Source: Pseudomonadota bacterium
GTDB lineage: Bacteria; Pseudomonadota; Alphaproteobacteria; Rhodobacterales; Rhodobacteraceae
DNA: 35,474 bases
Assembly (NCBI GenBank): GCA_021779835.1
Contig: JAJXZX010000031.1
Coordinates: 1 to 35,474 of the forward strand
Direction: 5' to 3'
In this document: positions 1 through 7,714 of the stretch, piece by piece
Layout: each line of letters begins with the position of its first letter
Numbering within the stretch: position 1 is the first letter of the stretch
The notes under the pieces: generated by a model
Told to the model about the DNA's origin: nothing
Seen by the model: only the letters and a program-made list of their open reading frames with translations
Databases searched by the model: none
Program-made: the position numbers and the translations under genes

Positions 1-2
1 AC

Positions 3-128
3 GGTGAAATCCGCGCCATCTGGTCGTCGGACAACAGGAACATATCGGTCATGGCGGCCCCCCTTGGTGCCACCAGTGAATCAGTGGGCTCCAAGGCCCG
101 CAAGCGATTTAATGGGTCCAGACCCTAG
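3..128 (+). pseudogene. Possible upstream coding fragment of the TOPRIM-type gene, out of frame
   Basis: The frame beginning at base 3 is open to a TAG at 126-128 and reads like coding sequence, with segments such as IWSSDNRNISVMAAP and SKARKRF. The next gene's frame opens at 113 (after a TAA at 110-112) with WVQTLVDEAQRVKLVSG. One missing base or two extra bases near 105-113 would join the two reading frames into one protein. I therefore read this as the middle of an ATPase-type gene separated from its C-terminal part by a frameshift. The alternative is that the fragment is chance, since only 41 codons are visible. Confidence 0.35.
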
Positions 129-145
129 TTGATGAAGCTCAACGA

Positions 146-772
146 GTGAAACTCGTGTCCGGCCTAGGCGATGACTACGCACCTCTCATCGAACGGGCCC
201 GCGCCAGTCGCGCCCTCCTGATCGTTGAGAACGAAAGCGATGCAAGAATTCTTGAGGCAATATCCACGACGTGTGGCTATCGTTGGCCGCCACAATTGGC
301 AATCCTAGCCAGCACTGATGCCCATAAAGATCGACTGAAATTCTATAGGACCTTGCTTGAGGCTATTGACGGGCTCAAGGCCGTAAGCCTGCGCGATAGA
401 GATACTAAGGAATTGGCCTGTGTGGACGCGGCAACTCTACGAGAAAAGGGTATAGAAACCAAAGGTTATCCGGATTTTCTGCCCTTAACTTGGCGACGCC
501 GGGAGATTGAAAATTACGCCTTGGTTCCTTCGTCAATCGCTAGTCTTATGGGCCAGGAAGTCACTGAGACTTGGTGGCGGACTCAAGGGTGGGCATGGCC
601 TCAGGATCCCAAGATCGAGACCCACCTCCAAGATTGCGACATCAAGAAATCCCTCGGCAAACTTCTCGGAAGAACGTCCGTGGGAGATTTCTTGTGCGGC
701 TTAACTTTGGACGACGTGCATCCAGATCTCAAGATGGCTGCGAAAGCTATTTGTGATCTTTCGAGTTCCTGA
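146..772 (+). CDS. C-terminal TOPRIM/DUF4435-like part of an AAA-ATPase-type protein, truncated
   Basis: The product has 208 residues from the GTG at 146, but the frame is open from 113, and no ribosome binding site precedes the GTG. LLIVENESDARIL (about residues 24-36) resembles the glutamate-bearing first motif of TOPRIM domains. SLRDRDT further on resembles their DxD motif, and WRRREIENYAL resembles a motif often seen after it in DUF4435/OLD-like proteins. Such domains usually follow an ABC-type ATPase domain and act as nucleases or in phage defence. No ATPase motifs are visible here, so this is probably the tail of a broken gene. The family call is by motif only. Confidence 0.5.
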   Translation: MKLVSGLGDDYAPLIERARASRALLIVENESDARILEAISTTCGYRWPPQLAILASTDAHKDRLKFYRTLLEAIDGLKAVSLRDRDTKELACVDAATLREKGIETKGYPDFLPLTWRRREIENYALVPSSIASLMGQEVTETWWRTQGWAWPQDPKIETHLQDCDIKKSLGKLLGRTSVGDFLCGLTLDDVHPDLKMAAKAICDLSSS

Positions 773-1117
773 TCTCGACGCCACCACGCCGCCCCACCTG
801 TTGCCCCACCTCGCCACCAACCTGCATCAAACTGGTACCGGACCATCCGTCTAGACGGAATCCTACCGCCCCAGCCATCTATATCTTGAAAGACGGTAGT
901 GGTGAGCGTGCCCGTGTGCAGCGTTCTCGCTTTGGTGTTTGAGGTCATAGCCCCAAGGCCGCATCCTGCCAGAGAGAATGCCGTCAATCGCGGCGGGGTT
1001 CAGTGGCGCGAGAGAGATGATGCCCCAAGTGGTGCCCCAGTGCTGGGGGGGCTCAGAGTGGAGTGCCCGCCCGTTAACCGCTAGGGTAGGTCACGGGTGT
1101 TGAGGGTGCCCAAATGT
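773..1117. other. Gene-free stretch with a 14-bp perfect palindrome
   Basis: I see no convincing gene in these 345 bases. They hold a perfect palindrome TCCGTCTAGACGGA at 846-859. It is flanked by further matching short arms (GGTA and GGA on the left, TCC and TACC on the right), so a longer imperfect stem is possible. There is no T-run, so a factor-independent terminator is unlikely. It could be an operator or simply decayed phage sequence. Confidence 0.5.
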
Positions 1118-1498
1118 TCAGTTCGGACATCCGGCTCCATCATCAAACGTGGTGTCATCATCGAAAGGCAGGCCACTTGTGATTTGAGTCGGCGTTAGGC
1201 TGAAGAGGGCATAGAATGCCCCCAGATCGCCCCGAAACCGAAAGGCCCCGCTATTGAGGACCGGAAGCCGAAGGATGCCTGACATGCCGATTAGATCGTC
1301 GATCATGGCCTGCCATGCATTGGCGCGCAGCCCCCAGAGTTCCGGCATCGTGATCGTATTTGTCCAGTACCGATTTTCCCGGAAGATGACCTGACGGCGA
1401 CCATCCAGGCCACGCCCCGGCGACTTGGTCGATGCCACCAGAAACCAGCTTTCTGCCATCGCGCAAGGGATGGATGCGGGCCATTCGATAATCTTCAT
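1118..1498 (-). CDS. Phage-like hypothetical protein
   Basis: The product has 126 residues starting MKIIEWPAS. The ATG at 1498 is chosen because the longer frame upstream (to 1711) is Cys/Arg-rich and does not look coding. The beginning and the length recall small structural proteins of tailed phages that start with a 'WP' motif and carry a central AWQAMIDDLIGM-type helix. This resemblance is from memory and weak. The C-terminus (FDDDTTFDDGAG) resembles the acidic tail of those proteins. The gene is divergent from the DUF5131 fragment. No strong ribosome binding site is visible. It may be a remnant. Confidence 0.4.
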   Translation of the reverse strand: MKIIEWPASIPCAMAESWFLVASTKSPGRGLDGRRQVIFRENRYWTNTITMPELWGLRANAWQAMIDDLIGMSGILRLPVLNSGAFRFRGDLGAFYALFSLTPTQITSGLPFDDDTTFDDGAGCPN

Positions 1499-1528
1499 GC
1501 TGTTTTCTGAGCCCGCGCCATTTGTGCA

Positions 1529-1846
1529 TTGTTCCGTTTGACGACGCTTACAGCGACCGGGAGGGCAGCAGCAGCGCCCGCCTGTCTGGCGATTACCCCA
1601 CCCGTCACCATTGCAGAAGACGAGGATGGTAATCTCGGACCGGCCTATCCGATGCAGGGATGCAGCGATCCGTTTACCCATGGGAACGATCAGCGATGCA
1701 CTTTCTGGCATGAGGTAGACGGACGGTTGGTTGAGTGGCCTGATTTGACGGGATCATCGGCCATAGGTGCGCGACGCGTCGGCAAGAAAGCCGCTGATCA
1801 TTTGCTCTATGGCCGCGAGTGGCGGCAGATGCCGGGAGTAGAGTGA
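1529..1846 (+). pseudogene. C-terminal remnant of a DUF5131 (phage Gp37/Gp68) protein
   Basis: The last 25 or so residues (RVGKKAADHLLYGREWRQMPG) closely resemble the conserved end of DUF5131 family proteins, phage Gp37/Gp68-like proteins of about 250 residues. Those proteins carry Cys-rich motifs in their N-terminal part, and here that region is absent. The frame only opens at a TTG at 1529, and its first 40 residues do not look like the family. I read it as a truncated gene. It overlaps the next ORF by one base of a TGATG junction, so the original operon order seems kept. Confidence 0.5.
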
Positions 1847-2142
1847 TGGCTGACTATGATCCGCTACTAGATTGTTTTGACGATGATCCGGGCGAAGAGG
1901 TCTGTGATAGCTGCGGCTTGGCCTTTGAAGCCTGCGCTTGCGACGACTGCGGCCTGATGCCGAACGGCCAATGCGTGAAGGTGGGCAGCGAGGAATGTGA
2001 TTGGTATTGCCCCCATAGCCGCAGTCCTCGGTATGCAGGCAGCGCGGCGTGGAATCAGGCGCATGACGCAGGAACGCCAATAGATGGTTGCGGGCGCCCA
2101 GAATGTGATGCGCGTCTCGGCGCGCAGGAGGCAGCGCCATGA
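1846..2142 (+). CDS. Cys-rich small phage protein
   Basis: The product has 98 residues (MADYDPLLDCFDDDPG...) starting at the ATG overlapping the previous stop. The middle contains clustered cysteines (CDSC, CACDDC, then EECDWYC and a late CGRPEC), suggesting one or two metal-binding knuckles, though no named family is recognised. It overlaps the following excisionase-like gene by an ATGA junction at 2139-2142, which points to translational coupling. It is probably an accessory phage protein next to the xis-int pair. Confidence 0.55.
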   Translation: MADYDPLLDCFDDDPGEEVCDSCGLAFEACACDDCGLMPNGQCVKVGSEECDWYCPHSRSPRYAGSAAWNQAHDAGTPIDGCGRPECDARLGAQEAAP

Positions 2143-2414
2143 ACAAGCCATTCACCCCCGAAATCCTTGCCGATCGGTGGCAGTGCTCTGCGGAAACGGT
2201 GCGCCAGATGGTTGCCCGAGGTGAGTTGCGTGGCTTTCGCGTCGGGCGCATGATCCGAATCCCAGCGGATGCAGTGGAGGACTTGGAGTGCGGGATGCCA
2301 GAATCGGAAGGCTCAACGGCCGTTTCGTCGTCACATGGCGCGGAGAGGATGGCCAGAGACGCCGGTATCGTCTTGATGCACTCGCGGCCAAGGAAGCAGA
2401 AGCAGAGGCCCTAG
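2139..2414 (+). CDS. Excisionase-like helix-turn-helix protein
   Basis: The product has 91 residues. FTPEILADRWQCSAETVRQMVARGELRGFRVGRMIRI (about 5-42) has the winged helix-turn-helix pattern of the MerR/excisionase superfamily, in which a DNA-recognition helix is followed by a short wing. Such proteins act as directionality factors for tyrosine integrases or as regulators of them. A good ribosome binding site (AGGAGG) precedes the ATG. The gene overlaps the integrase start (2288) by more than 120 bases in another frame, an arrangement I recall from other alphaproteobacterial xis-int pairs. The C-terminal 45 residues are basic and low in structure. Confidence 0.7.
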   Translation: MNKPFTPEILADRWQCSAETVRQMVARGELRGFRVGRMIRIPADAVEDLECGMPESEGSTAVSSSHGAERMARDAGIVLMHSRPRKQKQRP

Positions 2415-3292
2415 ACGTCATCCGGCGCGAGACAGCGCCGCCTGGCGGAGACACAATCGCGTCAATCTGGTCAGCTTATCTGCGCGACCGTGAAGGGCGA
2501 CCGATCGCCAAGACGATGGGCTATACCGGCAAAGCCGTCCTTTAGCATTTTGGAGCCTACCGCCCCGATCATGTCACCACTGACCTTTGCCGATCGTACG
2601 ACAGGAAGCGCCGCAGTGCTGGCATTGCTCAGGGATCTATCTGGACCGAGCTTGGCCACTTGCGGACCGCCCTTATCTGGGCGCAGGAGGAACGCATCAT
2701 CGAGCGCGCGCTGAAGATCGAGCGCCCGCCGAAGCCTGCGCCGAAAGAGCGTTACCTGACCCGCACGGAGATCGACCAGCTCCTGTCGGTAGAGATGGCG
2801 CCGCATATCCGTGTAGCGATCATCCTGATGCTGACGACGGCCGGTCGCGTCGGCGCGATTCTGGACCTCACCTGGACGCGCGTGGACTTCGAGCGAGGGC
2901 AGATCAATCTGCGCATCGATGAGATCGGACCGCGCAAGGGCCGCGCGGTTGTTCCTATGAATTCTATGCTTCGCGCGGCGCTGCAGGACACTCGCCAGGC
3001 TGCGCTCAGCGAATCCGTGGTCGAGTGGGCGGGCGGCAGGGTTCAATCGATCCGCACAGGCTTCAACGCAGCCTTAGAAGCGGCAGGGCTGAAAGATGTG
3101 AGCCCGCATGTTTTGCGTCACACTGCTGCCGTCGATATGGCTGCCGCTGGCGTACCCATTTCGAAGATTAGTCAGTACCTTGGCCACTCAAATACGGCGA
3201 TCACCGAGCGCGTTTACGCCCGCTTTGCACCGGATCACATGATAGAGGCAGCGGCAGTTCTCGAGTTTGGCGGACCTCGAAAGGTTCGATGA
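2288..3292 (+). pseudogene. Tyrosine-family site-specific integrase, interrupted by an in-frame TAG
   Basis: One continuous frame of 334 codons runs from a GTG at 2288 (GGAGG about 8 bases upstream) to 3292, broken only by TAG at 2543-2545. The N-terminal part (IGRLNGRFVVTWRGEDG) is the arm-binding type region. The core-binding SAM-like domain spans the stop. The catalytic domain is complete, with Arg in TTAGRVGAILDL, HVLRHTAA, LGHSNT and the nucleophile Tyr in RVYARF. Either side of the TAG the residues (GKAVL / HFGAYRPDHVTTDLC) fit a normal integrase without loss or gain of bases. A shorter product from 2660 would contain only the catalytic domain. The gene reads toward tRNA-Val. Confidence 0.85.
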
Positions 3293-3336
3293 ACTCAAAC
3301 GCACTTCGCAGTTTTCGGCTAAGGTATTGGTTTTTA

Positions 3337-3412
<76 letters not shown>

Positions 3413-3491
3413 GCCTCGACGCTTCCATAGCCCGTCCGGTGGGCGGCGCGCAAGCCCCCCGCCGGGGAAAACCCACCGCAGCCCCAAATGC

Positions 3492-3518
3492 AAAACGCGC
3501 CCGGATTTCCCGGACGCG
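3492..3518 (-). terminator. Rho-independent terminator after tRNA-Val(CAC)
   Basis: Read on the minus strand, a 9-bp stem (3510-3518 with 3496-3504, one G-U pair) closes a 5-base loop and is followed by four T residues (3492-3495). It sits about a dozen bases past the 3' end of tRNA-Val(CAC) and before tRNA-Val(TAC). It would therefore end the HU/tRNA transcript. Confidence 0.65.
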
Positions 3519-3529
3519 CAAGCTGTTCT

Positions 3530-3604
3530 TGGTGGGTGATAAGGGATTTGAACCCCTGACATCTTCGATGTGAACGAAGCGCTCTACCACTGAGCTAATC
3601 ACCC
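3530..3604 (-). tRNA. tRNA-Val (anticodon CAC), CCA encoded
   Basis: The gene has the same acceptor stem as its neighbour (GGGTGAT/ATCACCC, discriminator A, encoded CCA). The anticodon stem-loop is CTTCG-TTCACAT-CGAAG, anticodon CAC, reading the GUG valine codon. It differs from the other tRNA-Val in the D-loop (one base shorter), the anticodon loop and the T-stem. The length is 75. Its 5' end is only 19 bp after the stop codon of the HU-family gene on the same strand. Confidence 0.97.
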
Positions 3605-3623
3605 GTCGGGCGCGGTATTAGCG

Positions 3624-4064
3624 TCACTCTTCGTCATCTGCAAGGGGGGGCGTGCCGGTTTCCTTCTCGCCCGCGCGCCGCAGTTTGACAATCATCATCT
3701 CACCCGAGGTCAGATCGCGTTGGCGGTTCACCTTGATCTTGCCCAGCGGCGGCAGGTTCAGCTCTTCCCCCTTCGACAGCGCCTCGCCCAGCACCGCCAG
3801 CACGGCCTCTGTGATCTCGCGCACGTCCTGCTTCTTGCGGCCCGACAGCGTGGTCACACGTTCCACAAATTCCTTTTTGCGCAGGGTCGCGGCCTTTGCG
3901 GCCCCGTCGGCCTCTGCCTCGGTCTCTTCCGCCAGCATCGGCTCATCTATCGCATCGTCCATCTCGTCAAGCTCTGGCGCGGCGTCTGCCACAACCGCCA
4001 CCTTGGTCGGTTTGCTCGACTTGCGGGTCGTCTTGCGCGGCGTCGTCGATTTCCGTGCTGCCAT
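3624..4064 (-). CDS. HU-family DNA-binding protein with basic and acidic N-terminal tail
   Basis: The product has 146 residues. The HU/IHF-like fold occupies about 60-135: RKKEFVERVTTLSGRKKQDVREITEAVLAVLGEALSKGEELNLPPLGKIKV, followed by a shortened arm region. Typical HU has about 90 residues. The extra N-terminus has a Lys/Thr/Arg/Ser-rich stretch (1-23) reminiscent of histone H1 tails and then an acidic stretch (about 28-55). Related tailed HU proteins occur in Rhodobacteraceae. Its role is presumably nucleoid architecture. A GAGGAG ribosome binding site precedes the ATG, and a possible -10 (TATAAG, minus strand 4092-4087) lies upstream. tRNA-Val(CAC) follows within 19 bp, suggesting co-transcription. 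Confidence 0.9.
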   Translation of the reverse strand: MAARKSTTPRKTTRKSSKPTKVAVVADAAPELDEMDDAIDEPMLAEETEAEADGAAKAATLRKKEFVERVTTLSGRKKQDVREITEAVLAVLGEALSKGEELNLPPLGKIKVNRQRDLTSGEMMIVKLRRAGEKETGTPPLADDEE

Positions 4065-4179
4065 TTACTGCTCTCCTCGTTGAACTCTTATACCCACATT
4101 AGCCGCCGCGGCTGCCGCCTGCCACCGGCGGGTGCAAACTAATTCGCGCTGTCGCGGTGTGCCCACACCAGGCCGCGCG

Positions 4180-4785
4180 TTATGACGAGGCGCCGCACAG
4201 AAGCGTCCGCCCGATGCCGCCCGTCGCCGCCCCGTCCTGCACCGGAATCGGCGTGCCAGCGCGGACCCCTTCGATCAGCCGTGCCACGTCGGGCGCTTTC
4301 GGCACATTGGTGAATTCGGTGTTGACCTCGGTCAGGTTGCCCGCCTTGTCACGCCCCCGGCTGACATGCACCAGCACATCACCGGTCATGGTATCGGACT
4401 GGGCCACCGTCAAAGGCGGCAAATCCGCCGGACCGAAAGAGGTCGTGCCGCCCGGCAAGATCGTGATGTAGATCGCGCGCCGGTCGGTCACCGCATAGGC
4501 CTCGCCGTGCGGCTGCAACAGCGCCGCCACCGGGGCCGATACGATCATCCCCACCGCGATCACGCCAAACACCGGCACCAAAGCCGCGCGCAGCCGGTCA
4601 AGGCCACGGCCCGTCTTGCGCCCCCACAGCGCCACCACCCCGACGATCAGAATACCGAACACCGTGACCGGCAAAAACTGCATGAAAAGCTCAGACGCGG
4701 GCGGGGCATAGGCCCACAATAGCCGCTCTCCCGGCTGGATCTGCGCGCAGGCGATTGCCAATAGTTCGGGCGAAGCGACGTTCAT
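4180..4785 (-). CDS. Membrane protein with PH-like domain, function unknown
   Basis: The product has 201 residues from the ATG at 4785, which has AGGAAAG just upstream. The longer frame to 4875 begins with a low-complexity Gly/Arg-rich stretch and is rejected. There are two hydrophobic segments, about 36-54 and 67-90. The motif YAVTDRRAIYI (97-107) is typical of bacterial PH-like domains (bPH/YdbS-like), and the rest of the protein is soluble. No enzymatic motif is seen. The gene stands alone between lon and the HU gene on the same strand, 105 bp from the HU start. Confidence 0.7.
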   Translation of the reverse strand: MNVASPELLAIACAQIQPGERLLWAYAPPASELFMQFLPVTVFGILIVGVVALWGRKTGRGLDRLRAALVPVFGVIAVGMIVSAPVAALLQPHGEAYAVTDRRAIYITILPGGTTSFGPADLPPLTVAQSDTMTGDVLVHVSRGRDKAGNLTEVNTEFTNVPKAPDVARLIEGVRAGTPIPVQDGAATGGIGRTLLCGASS

Positions 4786-4940
4786 CTTTCCTACCGTGCG
4801 ACGGGCGCTTGGGCCCAGTCTCCTGCTCGATCCGCCGCTTGTCCGGGCACCGCCCCCTCGGCTTGCGCGCATCATAATTCGTCAGACGCGCCCGCGCTAG
4901 GGGCACGACACCCCTGCCCCGCGCGCCCGCAGGATTTGAC

Positions 4941-4970
4941 AAAAAAGGCGCACCCAGCAAAGGATGCGCC
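4941..4970 (-). terminator. Rho-independent terminator of lon
   Basis: Read on the minus strand, a 9-bp GC-rich stem (4970-4962 with 4955-4947, one U-G pair) closes a 6-base loop and runs straight into six T residues (4946-4941). It lies about 22 bp beyond the lon stop codon. Confidence 0.9.
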
Positions 4971-4992
4971 CCAGTCTTGTGTGTGCCGCCGC

Positions 4993-7401
4993 TTAGTGCG
5001 CGGTGGCCCCCGCCGCGTCCGAGGGCGCCTTCATCCGCGCGCTCGCCGCGGCTTCCTCGGCCGCCTCGTCCCACTCAACCGGCTCCGGCATCCGCACCAG
5101 CGCCTTGCGCAGAACGTCGCGCACATGTGCCACCGGGATGATCTCCAGCCCGGCTTTCACGTTGTCCGGGATCTCTGGCAGATCCTTGGCGTTCTCTTCC
5201 GGGATCATCACGATCTTGATGCCGCCGCGATGCGCCGCCATCAGCTTTTCCTTCAAGCCCCCGATCGGCAGCACATTGCCACGCAGGGTCACTTCCCCTG
5301 TCATCGCAATATCCTTGCGCACCGGAATACCCGTCAGCACTGAAACGATCGACGTCACCATCCCCACGCCAGCGCTCGGCCCATCCTTGGGCGTCGCCCC
5401 TTCGGGAACGTGGACGTGGATATCCACCGTTTCAAACTTCGGCGGCTTGATCCCCAGCTCCGGCGCGATCGAGCGCACAAAACTGGCCGCCGCCTCGATC
5501 GACTCCTTCATCACATCGCCCAGCTTGCCAGTCGTCTTCATCCGCCCCTTGCCGGGCAGCTTCAACGCCTCGATCTGAAGCAACTCGCCCCCCACCGAGG
5601 TCCAGGCCAGCCCGGTCACCACGCCAACCTGATCTTCCAGTTCGGCCAGACCATAGCGATACCGCTTCACCCCGAGATAGGTCTCAAGGTTCTCCGGCGT
5701 CACCACCACCGTCTTGGTCTTGCCCTTGACGATCTCAGTCACCGCTTTACGCGCCAGCTTGGCAATCTCGCGCTCAAGGTTCCGCACGCCCGCCTCACGG
5801 GTATAGACGCGCACCATCTCCAGCAACGCCGCGTCGGTAATGCGGAACTCGCCTTTTTTCAGCCCGTGCCCGCTGACCTGTTTCTCGATCAGGTGGTGCT
5901 TGGCGATCTCGCACTTCTCGTCTTCGGTGTAGCCTGCCAGCGGGATGATCTCCATCCGGTCCAGCAGCGGCGACGGCATGTTGTAGCTGTTCGCCGTGGT
6001 GATGAACATCACGTTCGACAGGTCATACTCGACCTCCAGATAGTGGTCCGCGAAGGTCGCGTTCTGTTCCGGGTCCAGCACCTCCAGCATCGCGCTGGCC
6101 GGGTCGCCCCGGAAGTCCTGCCCCATCTTGTCGATTTCGTCCAGCAGGATCAGCGGGTTGGTCGTCTTGGCCTTTTTCATCGCCTGGATGATCTTACCGG
6201 GCATTGACCCGATATAGGTCCGCCGATGGCCGCGAATTTCCGACTCGTCGCGCACCCCACCCAAGGAAATCCGGATGAACTCGCGCCCTGTCGCCTTCGC
6301 CACAGACCGACCCAGCGAGGTTTTACCCACGCCCGGAGGCCCGACGAGGCACAGGATCGGCCCCTTCATCTTGGCCGAACGGGATTGCACCGCCAGATAC
6401 TCGACGATCCGCTCCTTGACCTTTTCCAGCCCGTAGTGGTCGGCGTCCAGCACCGCTTGCGCCTTGCCCAGATCCTTTTTCACGCGGGACTTCACGCCCC
6501 ACGGGATCGACAGCATCCATTCCAGATAGTTGCGCACCACCGTGGCCTCTGCCGACATCGGCGACATCGACTTCAGCTTTTTGACCTCGGCATCCGCCTT
6601 CTCGCGCGCCTCTTTGGAAAGTTGCGTCTTGGCGATGCGCGCTTCCAGTTCGGCGACCTCGTTCTGGCCTTCTTCGCCGTCGCCCAGTTCCTTCTGAATG
6701 GCCTTCATCTGCTCATTCAGATAATATTCGCGCTGGGTGCGCTCCATCTGGGATTTGACGCGGGTCTTGATCTTTTTCTCGACCTGAAGCACCGACATCT
6801 CGCCCTGCATCAGCCCATAGATCTTCTCCAGCCGCTCAGCGACGTCGAGCGTCTCCAGAAGCTCCTGCTTCTGCGCCACTTCGATGCCAAGATGCCCCGC
6901 CACCAAATCGGCAAGCTTGGCCGGCTCGTGCGTATCCGACACCGCCGCCATCGCCTCTTCGGGGATGTTCTTCTTGATCTTCGCGTAGCGCTCGAATTCC
7001 TCGGTGACTGAATGCACCATGGCTTTCACCGCATTCGCGTCGCCCGGCGTTTCCTCCAGCAGGACCGCCTTGGCTTCAAAAAAATTCGGGTTGCTCAGGT
7101 ATTCCGTAATACGCACCCGCGCGCGGCCTTCGACCAGCACCTTCACGGTGCCGTCGGGCAGTTTCAACAACTGCAACACATTGGCGAGAACGCCTGATTT
7201 ATAGATGCCATCCGAGGTCGGATCATCGACCGAAGGGTCGATCTGGCTCGACAGCAGAATCTGCTTGTCGTCCGCCATGACCTCTTCCAGCGCCCGCACC
7301 GATTTCTCGCGGCCGACAAACAGCGGCACGATCATGTGCGGGAACACCACGATGTCGCGCAACGGCAACACGGGGTAGCTGACAGAGAGGGTGTCGTTCA
7401 T
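4993..7401 (-). CDS. lon: ATP-dependent protease La (Lon)
   Basis: The product has 802 residues, the usual Lon length. The N-terminal substrate-binding (LON) domain begins YPVLPLRDIVVFPHMIVPLFVGREKS. A coiled-coil middle region follows, then an AAA+ module with Walker A GPPGVGKTS near residue 354 and Walker B ILLDEID. The C-terminal protease domain has the catalytic Ser in PKDGPSAG (residue 676) and the Lys in GGLKEKLMAA. It degrades misfolded and short-lived regulatory proteins in the cytoplasm and in alphaproteobacteria also turns over cell-cycle regulators. TGAGGAT just upstream of the ATG is the ribosome binding site. The gene is monocistronic, with a clear terminator. A poor heat-shock-sigma-like pair (CTTG at 7563-7560 and CATTGTA at 7539-7533) lies upstream. 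Confidence 0.98.
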   Translation of the reverse strand: MNDTLSVSYPVLPLRDIVVFPHMIVPLFVGREKSVRALEEVMADDKQILLSSQIDPSVDDPTSDGIYKSGVLANVLQLLKLPDGTVKVLVEGRARVRITEYLSNPNFFEAKAVLLEETPGDANAVKAMVHSVTEEFERYAKIKKNIPEEAMAAVSDTHEPAKLADLVAGHLGIEVAQKQELLETLDVAERLEKIYGLMQGEMSVLQVEKKIKTRVKSQMERTQREYYLNEQMKAIQKELGDGEEGQNEVAELEARIAKTQLSKEAREKADAEVKKLKSMSPMSAEATVVRNYLEWMLSIPWGVKSRVKKDLGKAQAVLDADHYGLEKVKERIVEYLAVQSRSAKMKGPILCLVGPPGVGKTSLGRSVAKATGREFIRISLGGVRDESEIRGHRRTYIGSMPGKIIQAMKKAKTTNPLILLDEIDKMGQDFRGDPASAMLEVLDPEQNATFADHYLEVEYDLSNVMFITTANSYNMPSPLLDRMEIIPLAGYTEDEKCEIAKHHLIEKQVSGHGLKKGEFRITDAALLEMVRVYTREAGVRNLEREIAKLARKAVTEIVKGKTKTVVVTPENLETYLGVKRYRYGLAELEDQVGVVTGLAWTSVGGELLQIEALKLPGKGRMKTTGKLGDVMKESIEAAASFVRSIAPELGIKPPKFETVDIHVHVPEGATPKDGPSAGVGMVTSIVSVLTGIPVRKDIAMTGEVTLRGNVLPIGGLKEKLMAAHRGGIKIVMIPEENAKDLPEIPDNVKAGLEIIPVAHVRDVLRKALVRMPEPVEWDEAAEEAAASARMKAPSDAAGATAH

Positions 7402-7714
7402 GCTCTATCCTCATTTTGCAGGAAGGTTCTGGCCCCGGTTATTCGGCGACGCTCGACCTTCCCCGGTACTCGGTTATGCTATCTGGGGCACCTGAGAGCC
7501 CTTTTCAACCACATCTGGTCACAGCTTTGTCATACAATGCCGTGAGCCGCGCAGAGGGGCAAGCGCACAATAGCGCGGAATTTCTGTGTTTCGCGTAACA
7601 AGCCCTGCGGCGCCGCACAAATGCGCAGCCTCCGTTCGCCGCCAAAGCAGCCCCAAGACCCTCCGAAAACGGCATAAGCCCCCGGCGAGCGTCCTGCCCG
7701 CCGGGAACAGCGCC
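7402..7714. other. Intergenic region between luxI and lon
   Basis: There is no gene in these 313 bases. They contain the lon upstream region with a tentative sigma-32-like promoter (CTTGCCC, 17 bases, CATTGTA, minus strand 7563-7533) and, next to the AHL synthase stop, a GC-rich hairpin (7681-7705). Several short open frames here lack ribosome binding sites and coding character. Confidence 0.5.
7681..7705 (-). terminator. Possible terminator hairpin of the AHL synthase gene
   Basis: A 7-bp perfect stem (7681-7687 CCCGGCG with 7699-7705 CGCCGGG) with an 11-base loop lies about 10 bp past the synthase stop codon. It is not followed by a clear T-run on the minus strand, so it may only stabilise the 3' end or need a factor. 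Confidence 0.35.

Larger units (their letters stand above)
1..3336. mobile_element. Degenerate integrative element / prophage remnant at tRNA-Val
   Basis: This stretch groups phage-type genes next to the 3' end of tRNA-Val(TAC): a TOPRIM-like gene fragment, a phage-like ORF, a DUF5131 tail, a Cys-rich ORF, an excisionase-like HTH protein and a tyrosine integrase reading toward the tRNA. Tyrosine integrases commonly lie beside the tRNA 3' end they use as attachment site, so the right boundary is inferred to fall in or just before the tRNA (3337-3412). The left boundary is not seen and may lie outside the window. Several genes are truncated or interrupted, so the element is probably immobile. 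Base composition of the left part looks less GC-rich than the core genes further right. Confidence 0.7.

Noticed and set aside
601..987. Minus-strand 128-codon frame overlapping the end of the TOPRIM-like gene
   Set aside because: It is low-complexity and antisense to better coding sequence, with no start signal.
1499..1711. N-terminal extension of the phage-like minus-strand ORF
   Set aside because: It is rich in Cys/Arg with no family character and overlaps the DUF5131 fragment. The ATG at 1498 gives a sensible protein.
3413..3529. Promoter for tRNA-Val(TAC) with TTGCGC and TATGGA boxes
   Set aside because: Both boxes match only half of the consensus. Readthrough or another start is equally likely, so I did not list it.
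5410..7011. Two long plus-strand frames (265 and 261 codons) antisense to lon
   Set aside because: They mirror lon codons, are rich in Arg, His, Leu and Gln, and show no motif.
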